Assembly (NCBI GenBank): GCA_003427395.1
Contig: BFEA01000297.1
Location: 655,969 to 694,321 of the forward strand
From: Chara braunii
Lineage: Eukaryota > Streptophyta > Charophyceae > Charales > Characeae
Length of the DNA: 38,353 bases
Reading direction: 5' to 3'
Shown here: piece after piece, positions 1 through 10,395 of the stretch
Layout of the letters: each line of letters opens with the position of its first letter
How positions within the stretch are numbered: position 1 is the first letter of the stretch
Made by a program: the position numbers and the translations under genes
The notes under the pieces: model-generated
Told to the model about the DNA's origin: nothing
Databases searched by the model: none
What the model saw: the letters and a program-made list of their open reading frames with translations, nothing else

Positions 1-204
1 GAGGAAGGGGAGGAGGAGGAGGAGGAGGAGGAGGGCGACGAAGGCGACGAGGAAGGGGAGGAGGAGGAGGAGAAGGGCGACGAGGGCGACGAGGAAGGGG
101 AGGAGGAGGAGGACGAGGAGGAGGAGGGCGACGAGGTAGGGGAGGAGGAGGAGGATGAGCGGGAGGAGAGGAGAATCTTGCAGAGGAGGCAGTACGGAGG
201 ATGA
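1..204 (+). repeat. Purine-rich GAG/GGCGAC minisatellite, open as an acidic low-complexity frame
   Basis: The first ~160 bases are almost pure purine on this strand: GAG runs broken by GAAGGG and GGCGACGA(G/A) blocks at a rough period of 50 bases. Frame 1 is open from the window edge to a TGA at 202-204 and would read as Glu runs with GDEGDEEG blocks, ending in an Arg-rich tail. It could be the 3' end of a gene for an acidic low-complexity protein lying to the left, or simply a polypurine minisatellite; repetitive purine DNA is often open by chance. No start or domain is visible, so I do not call a gene. Confidence 0.6.
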
Positions 205-1397
205 AGAGGAGGTCGACGTGATACTCACTGGGCGATGGCGGCAGCTCCTCCCTCACAAGGCAACAGGGCAGCATGGCAGCACGGCAGCACTTCAGCACGG
301 GCCAGCACTTGAAAACAGTGGCAGCTCCTCCTTGAAATGGCAATGGCACTCCTCGCAGGAATGGCCGTGGCCGACCAGAAACCTACCCAAGAGGCCTAGC
401 CAACCCACCCACACAGTGCAAACAGGTTTCAAAAATTCGAAACCTCGCGGCCCGGCATTGAGCGCGGGCCTAAAATTTTTTTTTTGGCCTTGGCATCAAT
501 TTTGGCGGGGGGCCTCCAATGTGCCGTTTCGACCTCCGCCTTTTGTTTTTTTTTGGGGGGGGGGGTGTCGGGCCATTTCCTGCACACCTCGTGCGCCGCG
601 CGGGAACGGTCGGGCGCGTGTGTGAAACGTTGGGAAACTCGCGCACGACGTGCGCTTGCAAGTATGGTTTGTACCTTTTGGACTGGTAGTGGAGGTTTTC
701 GAATTGAGTGCAGCATTTGCCAAAGTTATCGAAATGCTTATCGAAACTTGAAGAGCAGTATCGCATTATGGTTTCATGATGCTTTTACTATTTTTGTTCT
801 GTTTTTATGCTGCCTATGCTGTGCAGCGATGTTGTTTGTTCTCGAAGACGTGCACAATGTTGGGTACGGCGGGGCTGCGAAAAAGGCAAATATCCGGTGC
901 TCCAATACCCTTTGTCCTGAATTCGTGTCCATAATGCATAAATACATGTTCATCCGACTTCATCGCTAATACATCGGCGGCTAAGTGTCTAGGATGGGGT
1001 GTCTGATGAGAATGTGCTCATCACCAGTAGTGTGATTGTACCACTGTGCCTTTCACTTCCTTTTCCAGGGTACTTGACTATTCTGTTTCTCCCTTAAACC
1101 ACCAGTACATACCCGCAGGCAACTGGAGAACGTGTTTTGAGCCTATTCGAGAATTTAGGAGGCCGAGCGCCGTAGATAAAAATGAATCGGCGGCGGGCGG
1201 CCTCCAAAAGGGGCCTGCGGCCAATAGCAGGCATGTACTGTTGCTTCAATCTGTGCATATGTACTGTTGCTCTACATGTTCATTGCTCACAAATTCCTTA
1301 CGACGTATCTCGGATGCAGCCTATGATGGGAAAGTGATTATCACCAATTCTTGAAGGGCCAGTGAGCCCCAATTATTCGGAAGGACGGATGTATGTG
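205..1397. other. No recognisable gene
   Basis: About 1.2 kb with several short overlapping open frames on both strands and none resembling a family I know. It contains homopolymer T and G runs (473-485, 546-568) and a GC-rich hairpin at about 1158-1205, whose arms GGAGGCCG and CGGCCTCC flank an AT-rich middle. Confidence 0.5.
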
Positions 1398-1410
1398 CAC
1401 AACTGACTCT
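1398..1410. repeat. Left target-site duplication of the minus-strand LINE
   Basis: CACAACTGACTCT abuts the poly(T) of the LINE. It matches CACAAGTGACTCT at 4849-4861 in 12 of 13 positions. Duplications of this length are usual for L1-type target-primed reverse transcription. Confidence 0.7.
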
Positions 1411-1462
1411 AGTTTTTTTTTTGTGTTTTTTTTTTTTTTTGTTAAACGATACACCCCCACCA

Positions 1463-1500
1463 GTGTTAGTGGTGCTGATAAGAGCAGACACCACTAACAC
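1463..1500. repeat. Perfect 12-bp hairpin near the LINE 3' tail
   Basis: GTGTTAGTGGTG (1463-1474) and CACCACTAACAC (1489-1500) are exact reverse complements with a 14-base loop. In the minus-strand LINE this lies in the 3' untranslated region some 20 bases before the tail. 3'-end stem-loops are recognised by the RT in some LINEs; that role here is only a suggestion. Confidence 0.7.
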
Positions 1501-1800
1501 CTGGGGAGAGGCTCCATCTATTGGTGGGGAGCATCACCTGCTGGGAAACGGCTTCAGCGTCCCATATACAGATTGAAATTGCAGTATGTCAGAAAAAGAA
1601 CCATTGTGGGAGAGTCCTGCCAGCATTGATTACCCTGGCAACCAGGGGATTGACTGAGCAGGAGGTAGGGGAGGGGGGAACCTCTTCACCTTGGAACCGG
1701 CGCCAGATACCTACTGTAACTCACTAGTTCCTCCCTCCCCCACCCAATCTGAACTGATCTTTCCCAAGCACTCTGCTGACTGCTATTAGTCTGGAATTTT

Positions 1801-3604
1801 TCAGTCGTCACATCCATCCATCCCATACCACTGCATTCCTACAAGGCAATTCGATGGGGGGGGGAAGAAGTCGGGAAATCCCTCAGGGGGCTTCAAAGGT
1901 ATGGCCGTATCAATTCTGGTCCATTCATGGAATATCAATCGGTAGTCCCTTACTATTTCCGTGCTCCCTTGACCCTCCCCAGCATCCTGTTGTGCCCCTT
2001 TCCATTCCACCTTCCCTATCCTTCCTCCGTTTGTGCCCCTGAGCCAGCTTGAGGAATTTTTTTGGATTCTTTGCTTAATGTCCTTTTGTGTATTTAGGGA
2101 GTGGATCTGTGTTCTGGCCTCATCCCATTTTGCAGTTATTTCCATTTGGATCTGTTGTACACTTTCTGTAAATTCAGGCCCTTTCTAGTCACGCTCCTTC
2201 CATATCGTATGTGCAGCGTCTTCTCCAAAGTGCCCAGAGTCCCGCCCTTCGTCCCAGTTTGAACAGGTTGTTGGAGAAGTCATCAAGGCAGTCGGCCAGG
2301 TTCGTGGGCCATGCTTCGCAAGTAGGGCCTTCCAGTACCAGGGCCACGGGGTTTCTGCCTCTAGTTGGCCCCAAATTCTATCCCAGCATCTCCACAACCA
2401 GAGTGCGTCTGGGCATTGTAGGAAGATGTGCTCAATTGTCTCAGGTCGTTTTGTGGATGGGAATGCGTTTGTGCACAGCTTGCACCAGGGTAGAGCTCGG
2501 TCTGTCTGTTCCAGGGACTGTCTATCAGCCAGTTGTTGGTTGGTAGGCAGCGGTGCTCAAGCTGTCATTGAAGTCAGGCGAAGTTGGTTGGTTTCGTATT
2601 TGTCATCCTGAGCCATTTTATTGGTTTCAATTCCTCCTTGCTGATGTTCAGGTGGTTCCTCCAACGCTCCTCCACTTGGTCCCAAAGGTTTATCCTTGGT
2701 CTGAGAAGTCTGTAGGTGGATTTGATTGTTAGACTGTATACCGATTTGGTATGATACTTACCCCTCCCCATTCGTAACGTCAATTTCCATTCCAACGGGT
2801 CCAGGGCCAAGTGGTGGATCGGAGTGGAGAGGAGGTAGGATATTCATTGCCCTTCCTCTAGGAGTACTCTGATTCTAAATACTTTTTCCTTTTGACATAT
2901 TATCGTTTCTTTTGGAATGTTCCTTTGGATGGCATTACCCCTTCCTACTTGGAAGAGGTTCACTACTACTGTTTCTTCGGGGTGATTGCAAACTACATTA
3001 CCTAGTTTTTCGTGTAGTTCCTGGAATGCAACCCAATCTGACTGATGCAAGGTGGGGCCTTTGCGCAGGATCCTCCACCATTCTAGAGGGATCCTTTCCA
3101 CAGTCGCTTCCAGGGCTTCTTGGGGCCGGTGGCAGTATCGTAATCTCTCTCGTAGCTGGTCTGGGCTAATCCAGTCTTTTTGGTTATGTCTCATATGTCT
3201 TTTATCCTTGTTAGTCCTCTTTTGACCCAACCCAGCCAGGGGGAGACCATACAATGAAAGGTCTGACCCTTTGAATCCACCACCCATCTATTACCAAATA
3301 GGGGTTGACGTGCCACTTCTTCTCATCTTTCGGGTGGGGTTTTATCTGGCAGTGGGAGGCTTCTTCATGTTTTAAGGAGGTTAGGCCAAAAGGGATCCTT
3401 TGACAGATCAGACCTAGCTGCTCGTCTCCGGGAGTGGGGGTGGGGATCCTGTGGCTGTACCTTTGCTCTTGGGATGGGTCATCCCCTATTTTCTAACCAC
3501 ATCAGTAGGTCATTCACTTTCGATGTTTGCGGAGCAAGTCGGGATATTTGTTCCAGGGGCAGCCCTCTTCATAGGGACTTTGGAATAAAAAGCAGACATA
3601 TGAG
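1801..3604 (-). pseudogene. LINE ORF2 C-terminal part with zf-RVT zinc-binding domain, frameshifted
   Basis: Downstream of the RT the translation is split over several frames. One piece (about 2844-3287) is a connection region starting MGGGFKGSDLSLYG. Another (2574-2810) holds KSVYSLTIKSTYRLL, like the segment before the zinc domain in plant LINEs. At about 2400-2483 CKLC...ETIEHIFLQC forms the CxxC...HxxxxC pattern of zf-RVT, followed by a Trp-rich stretch (LWLWRCWDRIWG). The last piece (1801-2145) has EIVRDYRLIFHEW. The domain is thought to bind nucleic acid during retrotransposition. Frame changes between the pieces make it non-functional. Confidence 0.75.
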
Positions 3605-4848
3605 TCATTGTATCGCCAATGCTTTGGTCTGTAGTAGAGGGTCAATGATACCCAGGCCACCTTTGATTTTGGGTTGGGTAATAGATTGCCACGCCACTCG
3701 GTTAATCACATTCTATTTCTCGTGGTCTGCCCTCCACAGGAGGGCGGTTATCTGACGTTGCAGGGGCCATAAGGCGTTCTTGTCTAATGACCAGATTGCT
3801 GATTTGTACCATAGCGAGACCAGCACCACATTGTTGATTATTAAAGAGCGCCCAAACAGTGAGGTGTGTTTGTCTTTCCAGAGGGTCATTTTTGCCAAAG
3901 GTGGACTAGTGATCCATTCGTTATTAATAGATGGTCTGCCTTCTGCCGTTATTGAGATTCCAAACACTCTGATTGGAGCCTCCTTTGGGAGCCAATTGAG
4001 CCTGGGTTGTTCTGGTGGTCGCACCCCTTGATGGTGTATCCACCATCCTTGGATTTTATTTCCCCAGTTAACTTTCATGTCTGACAGTTTGCAAAAGCGA
4101 TCCATCATACTTTGTACGTCTTCCATTGACTCTCTTGATGCATCTACCGTCAGGGTTAGATCATCTGCAAACAAAGCGCAGACTGGAATTGCCTCCTTGG
4201 GTATCCCTGACACCTGGATTTGTTTAATATCCTTATGGGTTCTCAAGTTGGTCGCTAGTGCTTCCATGACTATGACAAAGAGGTAGGGGGTTATCGGGTC
4301 TCCCTGCCTGACTGACGTCTGAAGGTTTATGGGGGGGGTCAGGTTACCATTCAACATGACCCTGGTTGTTGCGTTGGTATGGAGGATCTCTACCCAGCGT
4401 CTGAAACAAAACCCAAAGTTAAGTTTTTTCAGGCACTTATCTAAGAAATGTCAATCCACATGGTCGTACGCCTTCTCAAAGTCAATGAAGATAATCGTTG
4501 CGTTACTTTTTGACTGTCGTGTCAGTTTGATCATCTCATTGACCAGAAGGATGTTATCTTGGATATCTTGGATGAACCCGGTTTGGTCAGGGTGTATGAT
4601 ATCTGCCATTACTGGTGCCATGCGGTTGGCGAGCGCTTTGGCCATCAGTTTATAGACCACCGTAAGCAGGGTGATAGGCCTATAGTTTTTTATGTTAGTA
4701 CTTGCCCCTTTCTTATAGAGAAGCATTAACACTCCTTTCCCCACTAATTCCTTTGTTTGTCCTGTACTCCAGACTGCATGGTAGTAGTCCATCAGATCCT
4801 GTGACATGCTTGCCCACATGACTTCCCAGAATTTCTTGGGTAGGCCAT
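3605..4848 (-). pseudogene. LINE ORF2 reverse transcriptase domain, interrupted by stops
   Basis: One reading frame covers the RT. Visible in order are KNYRPITLL (fingers), HPDQTGFI, FIDFEKAYDHVD (motif A, catalytic Asp), SVRQGDPITPYLFV (motif B), ALFADDLTL (motif C, the two catalytic Asp at 4157-4171), then a thumb-like stretch and KGGLGIIDP. The frame is broken by TGA at 4451-4453, directly after AYDHVD where the family has Trp; TAG at 3713-3715; and TGA at 3605-3607, again at an expected Trp. The catalytic triad is intact, so inactivation is by nonsense changes. In life this enzyme would copy LINE RNA at a nicked chromosomal site. Confidence 0.88.
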
Positions 4849-4861
4849 CACAAGTGACTCT
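4849..4861. repeat. Right target-site duplication of the minus-strand LINE
   Basis: CACAAGTGACTCT lies immediately 5' (in element sense) of the truncated RT and pairs with the left copy at 1398-1410 (one mismatch). Confidence 0.7.
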
Positions 4862-5150
4862 CATGCATGATGTATGTTCGTATCCAATGCATGACAGCGC
4901 CATCGAGGATCCTGGATGGCATTTTCTCTCGATGTACAGGCACTGTGAACTTCGTTCTGCCTCTCTACAGTTTCACTGTTACGGATTCTTCTACTGTCAT
5001 TTCAGTTGTTACCAGTGATGTTGTTGACACTCCGGGTGCTAATTTTGTTGGCTAGCAGAGCCTCAGCCTACGGTCCAGCAATCGATCACGACTCCCCGAT
5101 CTCCATGAACCATCCAGTCCCTCATCTTTGTTCACCAACCAAGTGTTTGT
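4862..5150. other. No recognisable gene
   Basis: Sequence between the LINE and the tRNA-like tandem repeat. Minus-strand frames run on from the RT but have no similarity to the region that normally precedes it, in agreement with the truncation point at 4848. Confidence 0.4.
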
Positions 5151-5470
5151 CGACTTTGATGACTGGCAGAATGGGGTTCGAACCCCCGACAGACGGATTA
5201 TGATTCCGTTGTTCTGGTAACCCTCGGACACTGGCTTTTCACCATCAAACAAAGAGTAAGTGGCAAAACTTACACGTCGAATTCCCTATCTTAGTGCAGG
5301 TCGTGTCTGTCGACTTTGATGACTGGCGGAAGAGGGGTTAGACCCCCGACAGGTGGATTAAGATTCCGCTATTCTGGCAACCCTTGGACACTGGCTTTTC
5401 TCCATCGAACAAAGTGTAAGTGGCAAAACTTACACGTCGAATTCCCTATCTTGATGCAGGTCGTGGCGTC
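5151..5470. repeat. Two tandem ~160-bp units, each with a degenerate tRNA-like sequence
   Basis: CGACTTTGATGACTGGC starts at 5151 and again at 5311, and the two units stay alignable through to GTGCAGGTCG / ATGCAGGTCG before 5466. On the minus strand each unit looks like part of a tRNA: an imperfect D arm, an anticodon stem (ACGGA/TCCGT in the first unit) with a 7-base loop, a 5-base variable loop and a T arm with TTCGAAC. The anticodon position would be CAT in the first copy and CTT in the second. No 7-bp acceptor stem can be formed, and the second T loop is degenerate (GGTCTAAC). I read this as tRNA-derived repeats, SINE-like or tRNA pseudogenes, not working tRNA genes. Confidence 0.65.
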
Positions 5471-6960
5471 GACTCTTCTCTGATGTCACGACGACTCCCC
5501 AGTCTGCTCTCAGCGACTACTGGTTTGGGCATACTAGGATGATTGTGCCCATGACGGAAACCTGCAAAATCGGAACCATGCAGTCTGTGAATATACAGTG
5601 CAACACCATACGGTACCATGTCGAGTAACTACGGACTGCACAAGCATAGACGTTGATCTGTAGGAGTTTGCGGCAGCTGGTGTGACTACTCCCAAAGATC
5701 ACAATCCTTGAGATCGAGTACTCAAATCCCCATGTCAATGACAGAGGGCAACTACCAATGGGGAATTTTCATCATGATAGAGCCTCTCAAATAACTGCGA
5801 AAAGAAAATCATTGAAAAAGAAAAAATGAATAAAGGAAAGACAGCGTTCGCCCCTCCTCACAGCCTCATCAGTCAAAAAGACATCACGATATATAACCCG
5901 ATACGACACATACAACAACCATTATGAAACCAAAGCCCAACCGACATTGCTTTCCACCCAATGCGTTGGACCCAAACCCTTTTCGCACCGTCCTGGAGAG
6001 AGAAAAAAAATCACGATCGGCCTTCTTGCCTGACTAGTTTCATGGGCCCGAGCCGATTTCCCACCGCACTGTCTCACAGGTGTAGCGGCACGAACATTCG
6101 AGATCCGTTATTCCCTTTAAAGTGTTATATAAATATATATACATATATATATATATATATCATATATGTACATATGTATATCTAGATATGTCATTCGGAC
6201 GAATTTGCACTTGTTTTGTCATCACCGACAACTTAAAAGAAAAACGCATTTTATGATTTTTTATTTTTATTTTTTAGGGGCAATTGTGAAAAAACAAAAC
6301 GAATAGGTGCATACAAACAACAGGCGGCATCTTTGGTTATGAATTATATGTGTCTGTTTCCTTTTAGTGAGATATAGACACAAGGTAATAATAACAACAT
6401 TCCAGGAAAAGAGTTGATCTGGGCTAGAGGGAGGCCCAACCGGTCGGCGCTACGTTAGTGCTCGCCGTTCAACCTGCGCTCGGGAGATCCAAGAGCCTAC
6501 CGGTAACGACGCTGCACTATGCATGTTTCTTTACCCTTTGTGGTTTTCACCACGGTAACGTGTAAGTGCTAGGGAGGTGACGAGAGCGTAGCCATAGATT
6601 ATGCTTGGTAGTAGCGGTTCAAGTTTGAGTATGCTTGAAGAAGTAACATACTAGCTCAAGATGTCAACAGCAGTTTGGATGGTAATTGACGTTATCACGG
6701 AAGATTTCTATAGCGCAAATTTACTGTGGGACTTGCAAATCTTTCATGATCTTGAAGCGCTAGCGATAGCTTTATGAGACTTATTATTCATCACTTGCGT
6801 CTGAGAGCGTGCAACAGGGAGAGGTTTTGGTTCCAATGTGCATGACACGTATTGTTCATATCATTGCGGTGATTCGTAAAACAAGCTTAACACAGGGTAC
6901 GTTGGCTGTTAGAACATTGGGCCAGGAAGAGGAGGACCATCAAGAGGAAATAGTCGGTCG
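5471..6960. other. No recognisable gene; contains (TA)n and a dispersed repeat
   Basis: Only short chance frames. A TA-rich microsatellite lies at about 6124-6180 and a ~130-bp dispersed repeat at 6275-6402. The stretch 6415-6560 is GC-rich and unassigned. Confidence 0.45.
6275..6402 (+). repeat. Dispersed repeat, partner of 20171-20301
   Basis: Segments such as CAATTGTGAAAAAACAAAAC, GAATAGGTGC and ACAACAGGC reappear with point changes and small indels at 20171-20301 in the same order (AAATGTAAAAAACAAAAC, TAATAGGTAC, ACAACAGGT), followed in both by a TTTCTTTTTACTGAGA-like stretch. The similarity fades at both ends. It is an old dispersed repeat of unknown class. Confidence 0.6.
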
Positions 6961-7449
6961 ATACGTGTGAATGTACCAAAGACATCGGCAGTGCACGAGG
7001 AGATGCTCAACCCACTTTATTCACCACTTCTCAGATATCCACCAGGATGTATTGAAGGTGGGCATAACATACTGCTTTTTCAAAATCAAAGGGACCTAAG
7101 AGCGCAGTTTGGTAGGCCAACAACTCACAACGGACATAAAATTTCAATGCTACAACGATGGAGATGAAGGCGGTCAGTTGGGTTTTCACCCTTACCGCAT
7201 CACTCAAGGATAAAATCCAAGTTCAAGGAAATGAACTAATGTTGTTCGGAGGGAATGGATCAAATGAACTGGAGCTGGTAGTTGGAACGAGCACAAACAC
7301 TCAATGGGACTGGAGAGGAAGATCGCCCCTTAAGGCAGCAAAGAGTGAAAGTCGGAACAGAGCTAGGTGAGAGCTCGAGTTGTGATCGTGGGGAAAATCG
7401 ATCTCTGAACTGAGAGGGTTCTCAAACATGAATAGCTAGCTCAGAAAGA

Positions 7450-8002
7450 TTGCAAGGTACAATCGGACAAATAGTCGTCTCACCAAAACCAGATTCTAAA
7501 AAGACTAGAGATTGGAGAACGGTAACAATAGGTAGGTCACACGCAGTTATCTTAGAGGAAAGATTGTTACCCCTGGTCTGTGCACTAGTTAACGGATCGA
7601 TCCAGATTTTAGTGTGGTTGTCGCCTGAGGAGATCGTCTCATTCCACTCATCGAAAATCCAAGAACGGTTCGATCCAGGTTGTAGCGTGGTTGTCGCCTC
7701 AGGAGATCGTCTCGTTCCACTCATCGGAAATCCAAGAACCAACCTTGCTAAACACAATCATCGCAACAGTCAGGCAAAGCTTTGGGGGTTTGATTCCGAT
7801 TAGACTCGTACTTGATATTCCCCCACAACAGTTTTATGTAGATATTGAAGAACGGAAGATCAAGGTCATTGTTCCTATTCTCGATGGTTTTTTGTCGCCA
7901 AACATTCTCCATAGTGTAACAGAGAACTGGCGAAGATTGTTGTCACTCAAACTCTTCATGCGAAAGAACTATTTAGAGCTCGATCGGATTGTCGTGGACT
8001 AA
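7450..8002 (+). pseudogene. Possible LINE ORF1 remnant
   Basis: Two overlapping open frames upstream of the endonuclease. One reads MQGTIGQIVVSPKPDSKKT and beyond; the other has PIRLVLDIPPQQFYVDIEER and ENWRRLLSLKLF. No zinc knuckle is visible. Position before ORF2 is the main reason to call it ORF1, and a direct duplication sits inside it. It may instead be unrelated sequence. Confidence 0.3.
7614..7741 (+). repeat. Tandem duplication, ~73-bp period, two copies
   Basis: GTGGTTGTCGCCT at 7614 recurs at 7687, followed in both copies by AGGAGATCGTCTC, a TTCCACTCATCG block and AATCCAAGAAC. The period is not a multiple of three, so it shifts any frame that crosses it. Confidence 0.75.
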
Positions 8003-8221
8003 GTCATCTCCACAAAGTCTCACAGGAATCAACGCCTGCGAAGAAACGTCTTGGTTCAATTTTCCTGAAAAGTATGCTTTCCCTAAGATGGCCGGCAATG
8101 ATGGCCTCGACAAGCACAACGATGAATTGGGACACAGTGAGAGGAGCCAAGCAGGAAGCAAACCAACACAAGACTGCAGACGCCAACTGGATCGAGGATA
8201 TATCCGTGGTGATGCTAGGAA

Positions 8222-8983
8222 ATGCACAACGTTAAGATTGCGACCTGGAACGTGAGAGGATTGAGGGACAGTACCAGGCGATCGAAGAGAGCACGAGTAA
8301 AGTCATGGATACACAAACTCAACGTCCTGATTGCTTTACTACAAGAAACCAAGTTGAATCAAGATAAGATAGAGGAACTGAGGAGCTGCTGGGATGACCC
8401 ACAATTATGGTCTCCAGCGGATGGGACGAAAGGTGGGGTATGTATCCTCATACACAGCCAATTGGGTGCCTTTAAATATGACTTCGAGGTGGATCTTTAG
8501 GGTAGATGGGCTTGGGTAAGGTTAAAAAGCCAGGGAATTAGTTGGGCCATAATGACAGTTTATGCGCCTGCATAAAGACCAGAAAGCCTAACATTTTTCG
8601 CGGATTTTATGTCTATCACGCCATATGTGAATAATCACATAGTGGTAGTGGACTGTAACTGCACACTACATGAGTTAACAGCGTCAGCGCAAGGTGCGGC
8701 GGATACGGCAAGGCTGCTTGAGTTCATGCTTGAGCTAGAACTCAGTGATGTTTTTAAATTCATGTACCCTTTTAAACCATGTCATTCGTGGTTCTCAGCA
8801 GCAGCCACAGACGACAATGCAGATGTGCACGGAAGGCTATATTATTTTTTGATCACGTCGGGGGGGGTTGCAGCAATCAACAATGTGTACTTGATTAGAA
8901 ATCCTTTGTCTTATCACAGTCTTATACTAGCTTCCTTCAAATTGGGCGAGGTATCAGATAGGGAAAATGTTAATTCAAGTTAA
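8222..8983 (+). pseudogene. LINE ORF2 AP-type endonuclease domain, defective
   Basis: The start ATG at 8222 fits a LINE ORF2: MHNVKIATWNVRGLRD, with the WNVRGL endonuclease block at residues 9-14. LLQETKLNQ follows with the catalytic Glu, then GGVCILIHS. In the same frame come VYAPA, VVVDCNCTLHEL (the D-x-N pair, but lacking the usual GGDFN form), CHSWFS, RLYYFLIT and LSYHSLIL, where the family has SDH; the catalytic Asp is replaced by Tyr. TAG at 8498-8500 and TAA at 8573-8575 interrupt it. The enzyme would nick target DNA to start insertion. Identification is firm, loss of function clear. Confidence 0.85.
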
Positions 8984-9200
8984 ATACATAACTTGAAGTG
9001 ATGAAGGACCCAAGTATATACGTATGGGTGAATAGGTTTTGGGAAAAGCAAGCAAGTGTTAGAGGAAAATTTCCTTCATACGATGATTGGTAGGACAATG
9101 GGATTGTTATCCCCTTTAACTTGTTGAGCGTGTTTTTTTTAACCCTATCAGCAAAACGAAACCAGAAGGAAAAGGAACTCGTAAAAAGACTATAAAAGAC

Positions 9201-9434
9201 ATGATGGAACTGTATGCGATCTCCGCGGAAAGGGCTAAACTAATGGCAGAATGGGATGACATGCAACAATCTGAGTTAGAAGTATGGGCAGAGAGGCTGA
9301 GAGTAAAGGGGATCACATTATTTGACAGAAAGAGATTCGTTCCAAAGGTTGACACCAAAAAGTTTGGCACAGGCAATGAAATTTTTTCAACACTTATTTA
9401 TGCTTGGAATACGACCAACAGAGATGGTGGATAA
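9201..9434 (+). pseudogene. LINE ORF2 linker between endonuclease and RT (fragment)
   Basis: An open piece in another frame: MMELYAISAERAKLMAEWDD, then LEVWAERLRVKGITLFDRKR. A charged helical linker with such a stretch is usual between endonuclease and RT in plant LINEs. Assignment rests mainly on position. Confidence 0.5.
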
Positions 9435-9814
9435 CATGTGCGAGTTCGCAGTTACCTACTTCAAGGACATTTTAACAACAACTTGAAGGAGATTATCAGA
9501 GGGACCGAATAAGAACCTTTCAGAAGACTCTTGTGACTTGTCACACTGGAACAATACACTGACCACACTCAATACGCAATACTGAACTCCACACTGGACT
9601 TAGGGAATTGAAGGCAGCAACCTGTGCAATGGCGGAGGGGTAAGCTTCATGTGGCGATGAACTCCCAATTGAGTTTTATTTACAACATTGGAAAGTATTA
9701 TCACCACACCTGCTTACTATGTACAGTATTTTTCTAGAAGGGGATCAAATTAATGCTCAAATGCCATACAAGATACTCTCTCTTATATATATATAAAAAA
9801 AAAAAACAAAGCCG

Positions 9815-10395
9815 ATGTAAGGAATTGACATTCTATCTCTTTGTCAGATGTCCCATATAAAATCATAGTTAAAGCTCTAACCAGGAGATTAGCATCCTAT
9901 CTCTCGTACCTGGTAGGTGAAGATAAAATTGCATTTATCCAAGGTCAATCTATATTTGATAATATAGTACCCGCCTTGCAATCTCTTAAAATGATTTTAA
10001 AAAAACTGATAGATCTAAGGAAATTTTATGATAGGGTTTGACTCTAAATTATGTTAAGCGGCGGTAAACCTTTATGGTGTCTTTAAATTCTTTGTGATAA
10101 TCAATGGCAAAGTGTCCAAGTCATTCGCTTTACCAAGGTCATTGAGGCAAGGGTGTTACCTTGCCTCTCTAATATTTGTATTGCAATTGGATGTGCTAAT
10201 CAACAACATTAGAGCGCATACGCGGATTGTGGGGCTGTAAATTCGGCATAGAGAGTGTAGGGTTAAGGCGTTAGCAGAGGACGTACCCACAATCTCAACA
10301 AATACTCAACCCTCACTAACAGCACTTAAGGCCTATTTAGCAGAGTACACTGAATTATTAAAGACGACCGTTAATTGAGGCAAATCGATGTAGTT
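9815..10395 (+). pseudogene. LINE ORF2 reverse transcriptase, defective
   Basis: The fingers block reads N-stop-HSISLSDVPYKII where the family has NWRPISLLNV-YKI. Then come AFIQGQSIFDNIV, DLRKFYDRV (motif A), FFVIINGKVSKSF and SLRQGCYLASLIFV (motif B, family QGCPL), and KALAEDVP at the motif C position, where FADD has lost an Asp. AYLAEYTELL...TVN-stop-GKS follows, the stop again at an expected Trp. The first part is in one frame and motifs B-C in another (10088 onward), so at least one frameshift lies between. The catalytic centre is destroyed. Confidence 0.82.

Larger units (their letters stand above)
1411..4848 (-). mobile_element. 5'-truncated non-LTR retrotransposon (plant L1-like LINE), defective
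   Basis: Read on the minus strand, the element begins inside the N-terminal part of an ORF2 reverse transcriptase (DGLPKKFW, about 4845), continues through RT, a connection region and a zf-RVT zinc-binding domain, then a ~400-bp 3' region and a tail seen here as two T-runs (about 1411-1440). The 13-bp near-identical repeats at 1398-1410 and 4849-4861 bound it exactly, so truncation happened at insertion and the endonuclease and ORF1 were never copied. Several in-frame stops and frame changes show it is dead. Domain order and motifs fit the plant L1 group; the exact clade is inference. Confidence 0.88.

Noticed and set aside
5160-5225. Functional tRNA gene with CAT anticodon
   Set aside because: No acceptor stem pairs and the D arm has a mismatch; the tandem partner is even more degenerate.
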